Assembly: GCA_037783545.1 (NCBI GenBank) | Contig: JBBELK010000517.1 | Location: 1,116,001 to 1,180,000 of the forward strand | Direction of reading: 5' to 3' | Origin: Henricia sp. BOLD:AAB3569 | Taxonomy: Eukaryota > Echinodermata > Asteroidea > Spinulosida > Echinasteridae | Length of the DNA stretch: 64,000 nucleotides | In this document: one piece after another, positions 23,380 through 35,500 of the stretch | Layout: each line of letters opens with the position of its first letter | How positions within the stretch are numbered: position 1 is the first letter of the stretch | Translations under genes and position numbers: made by a program | The notes under the pieces: generated by a model | The model's input: the letters and a program-made list of their open reading frames with translations, nothing else | Databases searched by the model: none | What the model was told of the DNA's origin: nothing

Positions 23380-23458
23380 TAACCCTTTCGTCTAGACCGG
23401 CCGCGGAGCACGCGAGCCGTGAATTTTGACAGGGCGCGCCGGGGTCCGAACCGTCAAC
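23380..23458 (+). promoter_or_regulatory. probable PIEZO promoter/5' UTR region
   Basis: CpG-rich sequence (GACCGGCCGCGGAGCACGCG, GGGCGCGCCGGGG) directly precedes the exon 1 ATG and contrasts with the AT-rich surroundings. No TATA box is obvious. A promoter here is inferred from position and composition only. Confidence 0.4.
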
Positions 23459-23537
23459 ATGGGGGCTCTCGATTTGGGGAAGCTCGCCTTCTCAACGGTG
23501 CTGTTTAAGATCGTCTTGGGAGTTATCTTGTTAGCAG
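23459..23537 (+). CDS. PIEZO: PIEZO exon 1a (short N-terminus)
   Basis: ATG 23459 opens MGALDLGKLAFSTVLFKI, continuing as a hydrophobic helix VLGVILLA, and ends at donor GTAAGG (23538) after one base of a split codon. Length and hydrophobicity match the start of vertebrate PIEZO (short lead, then helix 1). The next exon completes the codon as GCT. Confidence 0.85.
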
Positions 23538-26500
23538 GTAAGGAGAATTTTCACCAAGCAAGCAACACATGGTTGTGGTGTTCGTTTGGAACGAGAAGCC
23601 ACCCAGCAATTGTCGATTTGTATGAGAAGAAGAAGATTACTGAAAATTGAATGTGATAATTTGATTCTGAAATTTCAATTGCAAAAGCTTAGGCCGGCCT
23701 GGGCCTGCATTATGAGCGCATTGCCAGGTCATATGTTACTTGTTGAATAGTTTGTGTTAGAAATTTACTAGGTTAATGATTTGATGATTTTTGTCTTTTT
23801 GAACCGACTGAAGAATCGGAAGCATTATTGAAGAATTTGCCTATTGGAAACATCTTATTGTATTGTAACAAATATCTTTTTATTGGGTGATACTATTTAC
23901 CGGAAAATAACGGGAAAACACACCGGAAAACACACCGGAAAACACACCGGAAAACACACCGGAAAACACACCGGGAAAACATACTAAATACCGGGATACA
24001 CACTAAATACAGGAAAACATACTAAATACCTAGACAATGTTACCTCGGCTCAAATTTTTTCATGTGGTGTAATCTTTTAACCCGAACACAAAAAAATGCA
24101 CCCAAAACTATGCCAACAAATACAGAAAACACCAAAAAATACTGATTTTCTGCTGTTTTCTCTATGTTTTGGGGAGTTATTTGGGTGTTTTCTGGTATTT
24201 ATTGTGTTTTCCTGTGTTTTCTTTTTTGTGTTTTCTCTTTGTTGTTTTCCGGTATTTAGTATGTTTTCAGGTGTTTTGCAATGTTTTTCAGGGTTTTCCG
24301 GTAAATAGTACTTTAACGTCTACAGGTTACGCTTTTCTTATCTATGGATTTCCATAATATTAAGGTTTAACAGTGAGCACTAGGGATAGTACTTTTAACC
24401 GGTTAACCATTTAACCGAAAGAAAATGTTTTGCCAAAGAAAATGTTTTGCCAAACGTTTAAACGAAGAATGTACAATAGTTTTCAAAGGGTTATTTGTAA
24501 TGACTTCATGAAATTGATATAAATTTATATGGGGTCGTGGTAAAATGCTGACCAGCAGACAAAGGTTTAACGACTATTTTGGGTGTCTAGGGGGATTGTG
24601 TGCATTGCAAATGCATCTATTCTAAAACACTAGCAACAATCCTTGGTGTCAGCCGAGCGGTTACCTGGTCGACCGACACTTGAAAGAATTGCAAACCTGT
24701 TTTTTAATTAACCGTAAATTCCCATCCCTAGTGAGCACAGTGTTTTCTGCTGTTGAGAATGAATGCAGAGTTGTGATAAAGTTTATTTATTGGGCATTTT
24801 TTTCCGTGTACATTGAATTCCGTGTACTCTTGGAATCAACAGATATTATATTCTCCCACTTGCACTTTTGTCGCAAATGTTGCTTTTCTAAAGAAAAATC
24901 ACATTGCCTTCAGTTTGTGCACAAGATAACCATTCACACGCGCACGCAGCGCCTTGTCGCACTCGGCACGGAGCACTCGCACTGTTCATGCCGTTTTTGC
25001 ATTTACCGGTACCACCGTACTCTCTGCAGCAATTGTATCATTATTTATCTCAGAAATGCAACATTTCCGACAGAAGTGCAAGTGGGAAGTACATACAGTA
25101 TATCTTAGAATTGGATTATCTGTTGATTCCAGGAGGTAATTTCCTTTAAAATACCATTTATTGCATGCAACCTACATACATGCAGAGCGTGTTTCTAGTA
25201 CTGAGCACGAAATGCTTTGGAAACGGTATATTTCCAGTTAAATGGTAAGGTTATTTGCAGATGCACACACCGGCAAATTAAAACCAGCTCAGAGAAGGTT
25301 TGTGCTGGTGCTCCAAATACAAACATACTTCTAGTGTGTTATATGTACCGTAGACCTACTGTTGTTTGATTTGAGAGAAATACACTTTACACACATTTTG
25401 AAAGTCTAATGAATAATTTGCAGGGGTCAAAATTAGCACTAGTCCGCTATTCCAAGACTAGTGGTTTTTGCCGGAGGACTACTACTATACTAGCTGCATT
25501 GTGCCGGTAGTCTGATGGGCTAGTAGGCCAATACATCGTGCTACATCAGGGGCGGATCCAGGATTTTGAAAAGGGGGTGCGTGAAATTTTAAGCATGAAA
25601 TACTGATGACAATGAAATAGCGAGCGCATAGCGCGAAGCCCTAACGGCTTTTAGATGGATTCTAGATGCTCTGTGGTGCGATCTGGGGCAATATTTAACC
25701 ACTTTAAGCAGGAAAAGTGTGCACAAAAAGTGGATTTTTGTTTTTGTTTTTTGGAAAAAGGGGGGGCGGGGGCGTGCGCACCCCATGCCCCCCCTGGATC
25801 CGCCCCTGTACATCATGCTTTCTGCCCACCTTCCCCATTTCCGTCCCTCCGATATCCTTTCAGCCCATCCCGCTCTTTGTTCACCCTGTTTTTGTTCTTT
25901 TAACATAAAGGCGGAGGCTCCATGATTCAGGCATGGAGCTGCACACTTCGTGGCACGATCCTGGGCCCAAGCGCGCATTGATGGGCCTCTGCCTTTAAAT
26001 CTAATTTTTATTTTACATACATATATGTTTTTATTCTACTCATGTGCTTGTATTGGTTTTAATTGATGGCCAAATAAATAATAATAATAATAATAATATG
26101 GTGTTTGTTACCATTGCTATCAACACAAAGTTTAGATTTTTTTCTGTGTTTTAATTCATCTCTGTAGACTTGAATATCCGTCACGTGTGAAACATTAACG
26201 GACTAGTGAAACATTGACGTGACTAGTCCTGTGGGCTATCAAAAAATTGAAGTCAATTTCGACCCCTGCTCCTTTAAGAATAATAGGCCTATTGAAGATT
26301 CTGTTGTCACCTTTACAACAAAAGCCTGAAATGCTCGTGAAAAGAATAAACATTATTTTTGCTGAAAAAAAAAAACAAACGGTAGTTGCAGCTGCTCCTG
26401 TCTATTGTGGCAAAGTGTAACCCCAATACAAGACGATTTCAACCGACCTATATCTTAACTATGGGCTGTATTAAACCCAAGGTCAGCAACTGCCAAGCCT

Positions 26501-29500
26501 TTTTCACATTGGCAGGGGCGCTACGGTACTCTTACACAGACAAAACCTCAATGCTTCACAAGCATTAGTGATGCGTACATGTATGTACTGGGTACCGTAT
26601 ATGAGCCTGCACACAAAGGATGTCTATTTGTTGAATGCTTAGCTAATGGGTCTATTATGCGAACGTGCCTGCAGATTTCAAGGTGGGGCTTTCCACAGTA
26701 AAGGATTACATGGACATTTGGAAACAAAACCATAATTTCATACAAATGCATACATTGTCTCAACAAAAAAAAACTGACAAATGTCCATATGACTTTGGGA
26801 AATCTGGATGCAGTGAAAAGCAACTTGGCTCCACCGGGATTCGAACCGTGGACCTTCTGCTTAACGTGCAGACGCCCTACCAATTGAGCTACATGTATGA
26901 AGCCAATTGGTGGTCTCGAACCACTGTAGTCAGTTTGTTTCTCACTGATTGGGATTAGCTATTACGTGAGCTTAGCAAACCCTACAGAGAAATGACCACC
27001 CCTCCCAGAGATCACTTAAGATACACCATAAACCCCTGCCTGTCTTGCCCCATTATTATGTATGAGTACCGGTATGAATTATAAGTAAAACAAAATTTGG
27101 GATTGTAACCCAGGGACCACCAGTTGGCTTTATAGCACGTTAAGCAGATTGAGAAGGTCCGCGGTTCGAATCCCGGTGGAGCCAAGTTGCTTTTCACTGC
27201 ATCCAGATTTCCCAAACTCATATGGAAATTTGTCAATTTGTATCTAGAATGCATTCACCCCGGCAGTCCCTGGGTTATAACCCCTAAAAAATATAATCAC
27301 TTATCCATACAAAAAACAAATGAGACAAACATTTTAGCCGTGTCCGCATTGGACTTGTTTTTCGGCAGGTTTTACCGAGACGATGGTAAAATGAAAAATG
27401 GCAAAAGTTTACTGCTGTCTGCATTTGGACTTTTTTGACACAGGAAAAATTTACAGAGACCGTGAGAGAGCATGCGCAGTGTCCCTTTGCTGTATGACCT
27501 TGGTGTGAAATGTATACCCGGTACATGTACCATTGCTACATGTATCACAACTTTTAGTCAGATTTTTCTTGTCAACTCGTGAATTAAAATTGCAAATGAA
27601 AAGTTCTGCAAATGATGTATTGGGGCTTTAATAAAGGCCCATTGTATCGTTTGCAATGACCCAATTTTGTTTTTCATGAGTTGACAAGAAAAACCTTACT
27701 CAACGTGTTGATAGCAATGGTAACAAACACCACATGAATTTATTTCCATCCAAAATGGTATTTCATGTTGAAAATTTACAACCGAAGGTTGGTTTCTAAA
27801 AAAGTCCTGTACACGGGACTTTTTTTACCATTTACTTAAGTACACAAATGCCATAGATTTTCAAGGTTTTCTGAAGCACTGATGCATCTATGTACATGTA
27901 GCTAAAATTTCTTCAGGCTAGTTTTATACCAACATTCTTCTTATTTGACACTCTTTTCCACGAATCTGCAAAAAGTTGTATCTTGCGAATGATACATAAG
28001 GCCTGTAAGACATTTCATACATGTATACATAGAAAGGAAGTGCATGTATTGACTAATTGAGGAAGTTTCCTATACAATTGAGGTTCAAGGTTGAACCCTA
28101 GAGGAAGGTCACTTCTCATTTATGAGTTCTGTTGAGTTTGCACATGACAGTTATATTTAGATTTCATTGTTTTGACAGGAAATGCATGCTATACAATATA
28201 CTTATTATAGAATCAACAATTGTTTTTGCACTTATAAGATTTTATTAGTGTGAACAAAATACCCCTGTTTTGTACAGCCAGATCTTTTTAGCAACCACCT
28301 GCACAGAAAGACCACCTGTACATAAAGACCTCTCAAAATGTCCCCTGCCCCTGAAAAACCATATATTCAAGGTTAATCCCTGTACAAAAAGACCACCTCC
28401 AAGTGACCTACATGTAATACTAGTGACCATTCATTGTCTGTTCACACTGCAGGGCAGGAAATTCTTCACTGAATCGGCACTGCCATTTGTGTTTTTGAAG
28501 GAGTCGTTTGAAGATTAAAAAGGGCACTTCCATTGGAAAATGAACAAGTCTGTCAGCGGCCTAGGGTGGGGGCGGGGGGCGGCATGTGCCCTACCTGTAG
28601 CACCGCCACCAATATGGCGGAACCTGAACTTTAAGAGTGGACAGAAACTTTGTTTGGCTAGTGCAATCATCCACTGCCCAATCGCCACCAAACTCCGTCT
28701 AATAGTTCTTGAGACACTCACCTTGCGTGTATCTACGGAATTTTGGTACTATTTGTCCATGTTGAAAATCAACGGGTACCGGTACATGTGCGATACATCC
28801 ACAGACATGATTCAGGCATTCGGTTCTGGATTTTCCAGAACTGCCGCGTGCGCGATGCTAAATCGAATGAAGGCGCGCAACATGATGTAGTATGTAGTTG
28901 AATTTTGTGTATTGTAAACACTCCTGAACGAACACATGTATACGGTAGTACTGCCCATGCAGCACATGCTACGGTAAGTACACGATGTTGTGTACAATGG
29001 CGTTGTGTAACAAAATTGCACTACGTGTACATACATATTTTTAATTAGGCCGTGAGGCTTTTAGTTGGCAATTTGTTTGGTTTCTTGTTTCCTTAAACTC
29101 ATTTCTTTTAATTTACATTGGGAAATAATTTTCTAACTTATGCTTTGATTTACACGGAGCACCGAAAAAAAGTTTAAAAAACGCGCACAGAAACCTTTTG
29201 CAAAATGCATAATGAATCTGTTCCATGTATGTGAATATTTTGATGTCGACTTAATTACAAAAGAGATTTTCAAATTTATTCCTCGGAATAAAAAGCTACT
29301 TACACTTATCGCAAATTATTTTGAACTAAATTATTTTGCCCTATTGCCTATGGTACATGGCATCCATGCATGTTTTGTACAGGGAAAGTGTGCACTTGTT
29401 TGTGCAGGAAAATCTCACACACTGACACCATCTCAGCCATGTGTACATTACACGTGGAGCGAGCGTGTGTCTGCTGTCTACATGCTGTGCCTCAATAGAG

Positions 29501-32500
29501 GCAAACAGACGTGCTCATTAAAATCTCGGGCGGCGGCAGTTTTTACCCTTCGTTGCCGACCGGGCGCAGGCACGCGTCACGAGGCCGGGTCATTGAGTTG
29601 CGCCTTCAAGTGTTGCTGTGTAGGCTACATGTACATGTAGAGTAGACCATATTGTCTAATGTGTATGGCCAAGCGTCGTTATTGACTAGGCCTATTGATC
29701 TGTTTTTCGGTACTATAAACCTTGGATTTTGAAATTAGAATTGTGCTTGAGTGATTATAAAATTGTAGGTTTTTGTTCAAGGATTAAATTCAGTGTGCCA
29801 TTAAAGTATGGCGTGTGTACAATTTTTTTAAATCCAAAAATCAATGCATGTAAATTGCTTTTAAAGTAGGACCCTACATTATTGTTCCTCACTTGATTAT
29901 TATTTTAATTTTGTTTGGCACAATATCATGGTCCAATGCCATATTTTTGTCCAAGTAAAGCATTTAAAATGTTGCCTTCTATGGTATTTGCCTTCTGTGT
30001 GTTATTTATTATAATAATATTCAGTAATGAAACCTCCAAAGTAAATATTTACAAAATAAACACAAAATACATTCCCACAATTGTATTGTGAGAATGTACC
30101 GCTGCCACACACTGGCAGTAGACTAGGCATTACATGTGTACAACCAAAACCATCGGAGGAAAACAATATTTTCACAAAACAGCCAATGTGTGAAATGCAC
30201 TTTTATCATGTCTTAATTTTATACACTGTATGTACCAGTACAACACAAATTATCAAATTTAGGACATGATGTACGAGTATTAAAAAGTGATGCTTGGCAG
30301 CTGCAATAACATCAATATTAAGAGTGCAGTTGATGTTGATTAAGTTGATGCAGTTGATCAAGCAGTTGATGCTGGAAAAGCTCATTATTTTTTGTTTCAA
30401 AATATGACGTGCAGATCACAACAAAAACAGCCTTTTTAATTTTATCACGTTTTCTTTATTGTCTTTTCCTGATAGCACAAACTTCAACAGCCATGCAACT
30501 CTTTATAGGAACATCTGCACAGTATTCTTTGTTTAATTAAAAATATTTTTTTGCCAAATTTGTTTCGGTTCAGTACATTTCTGAAGCCACTTGTCAAATA
30601 TTCTGTAGTTCCTTTATTATGAAAATCCACCCTTGTGCAGCTATTACAGGAAGCACCACACAAGGTTGTCTGGTGTATGGATGACCTTGTATATGGATGA
30701 CCTTGTATTGTCTATAATGGAACTCGGTGCTATTTCATAATGACACAGCCTGTTTACACTTGATCCCGAGCCCAAGTTCGAACACCGAGCTCAAGATCAG
30801 CCCAGGATCACAAAAAGCCTTTTCACACTTGCAAAATCTCAGGGTTGGTGCAGGGTTGGAAAAAAGCGACGATTCACACTTGAGAAATTTCAACCCCGCG
30901 TCAACCCCGAGATTGCTTTCAACCCAGGTTGAACTCAACCCTGCTCGGGACCAGGGTTGAAATTTTTCGCCCCGGGTTGAAAACGGTAGTAGGCCTGTTC
31001 ACACTTGCACAAGTGTTAATCTTCACTGTTCATATCTCGGGGTTGAACTCGCCCGGGGCGAGATAAAAGCGGGTTGAGCGAAACAAGTGTGAAACGATGA
31101 GGGGTTGAAAATTTGTGTTTTTAACCCGGGGCGGTCGCGGGGCTCGCCCCGGGTTGAGTTCAACCCGGGTTGAAAGCTCTAGTGGAAAAAGGCCTAAAGT
31201 GAGTTTAAACGCTCTCTGAACCAAATTGGTTTTATGTGACTAATTTAATGCTGCAGACCAATTGTAGACTTGACAATCAACAGTACACACTTGCTTTTAT
31301 GAAAGCCCTAATCAGCGTTGGAGGTCTCGAGGCCGGCCTCGGCCTCGAGGCCGGCCTCGAGGCCGATTTTTGAGGCCTCGGCCTCGGCCTTGGCCTTGGA
31401 CGTTGATGGTCTCGGCCTCGGCCTTGGCCTCGGAGCTTTCCGGCCTCGTGAAACTGGTCGAGGCCGGCTCGAGGCCGCCCAATTTCCACCAATTCAAATT
31501 TGTTTTCTGTTTCAAATTATTTATATTTTATTACCATATTAAAATTCCCGAAAGGCTGCAGTAATGGGTTCCTTCTGTGTCTCCCCTCCGTGTTAAACGA
31601 AATGAAAAAATACAGCACGCACGATCGAATGAATAAACTGGAACCCCGGCCTACAGTCGTACAATTACCGGTATGTACAATGTACACGTACGTTGCGTGC
31701 GTCCCTAGCATCATAATTTATGGACTTCTTTTAGTCCTCGGCGACCCAGTCGGCAATTCTACTCCCGCTATAGACTGGCTTCTGGTCCACCACGTCACCC
31801 ATAAACTGTCACTCCTGTTTCATTGCACTATGCATCGCACATACTCACTGCATCATCTTCTTGTTATACAACCAGTCTAACTCCCGCTTCGCACTGGTTT
31901 CCGCTCTACGGTGTGCCTGAACGTGTGCAATAGGTACAGGGAACCTTCGCTGTACTGCGGATGCGTGCGTACATGTATGTACGTTCGCACAGTACATAAT
32001 CACTCTGTACATGCATCACGCACTAACCGCTAACAAAACCTTGATAATTGTTTAAAATGTCTTCAAATTCCCGGATCATCCAGTTCGGGTTTGTCAACCA
32101 CGAAGAATATGAAGAAAAGGGGAAAAGAAAACATAGAGCCTCCTGCAAGTTTTGCAAGGCAAAGTCTCAAAAACTCAGCGAGTTCTGCGGCACGACATCG
32201 AATTTTACAAGGCACCTTCAACGTGTTCACAAAGCAAAGTAAGTGTGTTCTTTACGTTCACAGGTTGTTTTGTCTCCTTGTTTTTGCCTAATCCTAGCTG
32301 TCATTTTTAAAATTGTTGGAATTTTGTTCATATACATTGAACAAAGATTTCCTCCTGGAATCAACACATAATGTAATTTTAAGATATACTTCCCACTTGC
32401 ACTTTTGTTGCAAATGTTGCTTTTCTGTAGAAAAATCATGTTTTCTTCTTCAAAAATTGCCTTCAGTTTGTTTTTTTATATATGTGTGTGTGTACATAAT

Positions 32501-35500
32501 ATAACCGGCCTCGGCCTCGGCCTCGGCCTCGGACACTTTGGCCTTGGCCTCGGCCTTGGCCTCGAATGCTGTGACTCGGCCTTGGCCTCGGCCTCGGAGA
32601 CCCATGACTCGGCCTCGGCCTCGGCCTCGGAGGTTGCGGCCTCGACTACAACCCTGGCCCTAATGCATCATTTGCAAAACTTTACTTGACAAGTTCACAA
32701 GAAAAACCCGACTAAAAGTATTAATAACAGTAGTAACAAACACCAAGAAGGAGGCCAAGTCGAAAGTACATGTAGCGAATTCTGAAATTGACTTGTTTTC
32801 GTATGGCGTTTAAATCTTAACCTTTTGGACAAAACTGATGAAAGTCACTCAATAAAATCTGTCAGGCCTCATTTACATGATGTGAAATTTTGGTTTAAAT
32901 CCGTTGAAAAATGACAAAGTTATTTAAGATTAAAAGTAGGACATGTCTTTTTTTGACACGTATATGTAACAAATCTTGTTAATTCAGCAAAAATATGAAA
33001 TTCTAAAAGACCATGTTTGATTCTTATGGTAGTAGGTTCGAAGCTCCCTTCCTGTGCAAAGTGTTTATGCCCTTAAGCAAGGCACTTTGCCATAAGTTTC
33101 TTCTCTCCACCTACATGTAGGAGTAAATAAGCCTGATTTCATTTTAATGCCAACAGCATATTTCTGTGATTTTTTTTGATAATAGATTATTGGTACCAGC
33201 AAATGCTTGACATAAACTTTTATTCGAAGAATTGATATATTGGATAAGAGAAAAATCATGCAGCTCACATCAAAACTTGAACCTTTGACGCACATTCAGA
33301 GCCACATATGAAATGAGAGAAAAATAATATAATCCTCCTCCGGATTTGATCCAAAGATTATTGACACACCGGGCAGATGCTCTGGCAGCTGAGCTACACA
33401 ATGTGGAATTTCTTTTCGTTTTAGAACGACAGGTGCCAGTGTATTCACACTGAACACAATATAATTACATAACAACTGGCTATATAAACGCCACGTTTGC
33501 TTCAGTAGCTCACTCTCGGTCAACCGTGTCAACTTTGCCGTACAATGATTCTACAGAAGCAACGCTTATCAGACGTTCCGACGTTCAAACGCGACGGCAT
33601 CAACAGCAGCACAAGCACTGCGAGAAGCTTCTTTCGCTTGTCGAGTCGGCCATTCAGAACATTGACAGCCTTGACATCGACTCGGCCAAGACCGACTGGA
33701 ACGCCGCCGTGAAGTCCATCAAGGAACGTCAAAAGCTCATACGACTTGCTGACCGTTCTGATCTCGGCTGGGGAGTTGTGAAAGAGTACATTCCCCTTTG
33801 CCCTTTCTTTTGCGACTTTCTATAGACTACAGCAAGGTTCACACAACGACCTAGCCACTGTTCACCATTGGAAACATTTGACCTGTTTTTGTCCTTTTCT
33901 TGTCTCACATGAGGTATAATTAGAAAAGAAATGAATTTTCTGACGGAAGTATGGAGGAAGAAAGTGGAATTTCTTTTCGTTTTAGAACGACAGGTGCCAG
34001 TGTATTCACACTGAACACAATATAATTACATAACAACTGGCTATATAAACGCCACGTTTGCTTCAGTAGCTCACTCTCGGTCAACCGTGTCAACTTTGCC
34101 GTACAATCCCGCCCACCCCATTTTCCCACTTCAATCAGAATTCGGACCCGGGGAGTGCACCCCTGTCGAGTGCCCTGGATGCACCCACGTTTCCTCCAAT
34201 GGCTGGGGGTTTTTCGTGGCCACCGAGCGCCAGCACACATTGCTGGTCCGACACTCGACCCGAATTCAGTTTCAGTTCCGAGACACTTTATTGTCGAGAC
34301 CTAGATACTGTGAACTTTTTTATTGTTTACAGCTCGCAATTCATACATCCAACTTGGTTCAGATGCTAGTTTGATAGCCTCTAAATCGCTAGGCCTTTAA
34401 CACGGCTTACACCAGACGTGTATAATTATTGTTTTCAACCACATTTGAAGGACATTACATTTGTGCATATAATTTGATCCTAATCAAGCTGATTAGCGGA
34501 GTTTAAAATAAATCGAACAGCAAGGTTCACACAACGACCTAGCCACTGTTCACCATTGGAAACATTTGACCTGTTTTTGTCCTTTTCTTGTCTCACATGA
34601 GGTATAATTAGAAAAGAAATGAATTTTCTGACGGAAGTATGGAGGAAGAAAGTACCGATACCATACATGTACATGTACATGTATGTATTGAATGCACAGT
34701 GCTACTTGTACGCAGGCAACCCCCTTGTGGTTTTCCCTAAGTGTGCACCCCACTAAATCAGACCCTATTGGAAACGATGGTAAATGCCCAGTTTTAAAAA
34801 ATCATTTAAAAATACTCTGAGCTCTCACAGCTTTTTGGGATGGAAATAAAAACTCCACTTAAAATCTCATCTTTTCAATTACGTTCAATTTTATAGGGAG
34901 AGTTTGTCACTTTTATTCACCAATTTCCACTTGAAATAAAACCATCCCTGCAAGAGCAAATATTGCCAAATATGCCAGCGTTCCACACGCACTTCTGGGC
35001 TATATTTGACTATTTATTAGCTAGATTGTCAAAAATATTTTAAATTGAAAGAAAAAATATACCACATTACAGCGATTTCTACATAACATCACACTTGTTC
35101 AGCTCTGAACTCTCTGACGGCCGTCCAAAGTTGTCAACATTTCTAAAGTGACTTTAATTCGCCATTTTCAGTTCACTTTTTGCATTTACACATAGCGCCT
35201 ACCCGGCCTCAACTTGCCTTTTTTGAAGTTGCGGAGTCAAATCAAGTGTAAACAGGCCTTATTACTGGCACACTTTAACCTAGTATTCCATGACCTTGGT
35301 CAGCATGCTTAACATTGCACAGTGTGTTTATAGAGCCCCAGAAATCACAGCACCTGCCTGGCCAAAAAGTACAACTAACCCCACTCCAGCATGAATGAAT
35401 ACAGTGTACATGTGTGCCAAGAAGCCAGATCATTCAAACTGTGAGAAGAAGCTGTGAGATGACAAGATTTTGAAGATACTGTGATGGAAGTATGCCCTCT

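Larger units (their letters stand above)
31313..32656 (+). mobile_element. hAT DNA transposon, internally reduced, with BED zinc-finger exon
   Basis: The ends CAGCGTTGGAGG (left) and the complement CAGGGTTGTAGTC (right) are imperfect inverted repeats that both run into GAGGCCG. GCCCTAAT is duplicated exactly outside (31305-31312 and 32657-32664), and the flanks together read as the end of a common repeat copy, so the insertion point is clear. Inside are GGCCTCGG arrays next to both ends, a BED zinc-finger exon and a half copy of foldback family J (about 32318-32475). The catalytic DDE region of a hAT transposase is not seen, so the copy is non-autonomous. Confidence 0.78.

Noticed and set aside
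24096-24357. Phe-rich hydrophobic frames
   Set aside because: They are translations of the T-rich inner part of the TACTATTTACCGG element.
28540-28890. 116-codon plus-strand frame
   Set aside because: It begins in a G-rich repeat-like stretch and shows no known motif.
29212-29640. 142-codon plus-strand frame in PIEZO intron 1
   Set aside because: No recognisable domain, AT-biased codons in the first half and no splice context.
31277-31515. Arg/Pro-rich frames
   Set aside because: They are translations of the GGCCTCGG array of the hAT element.
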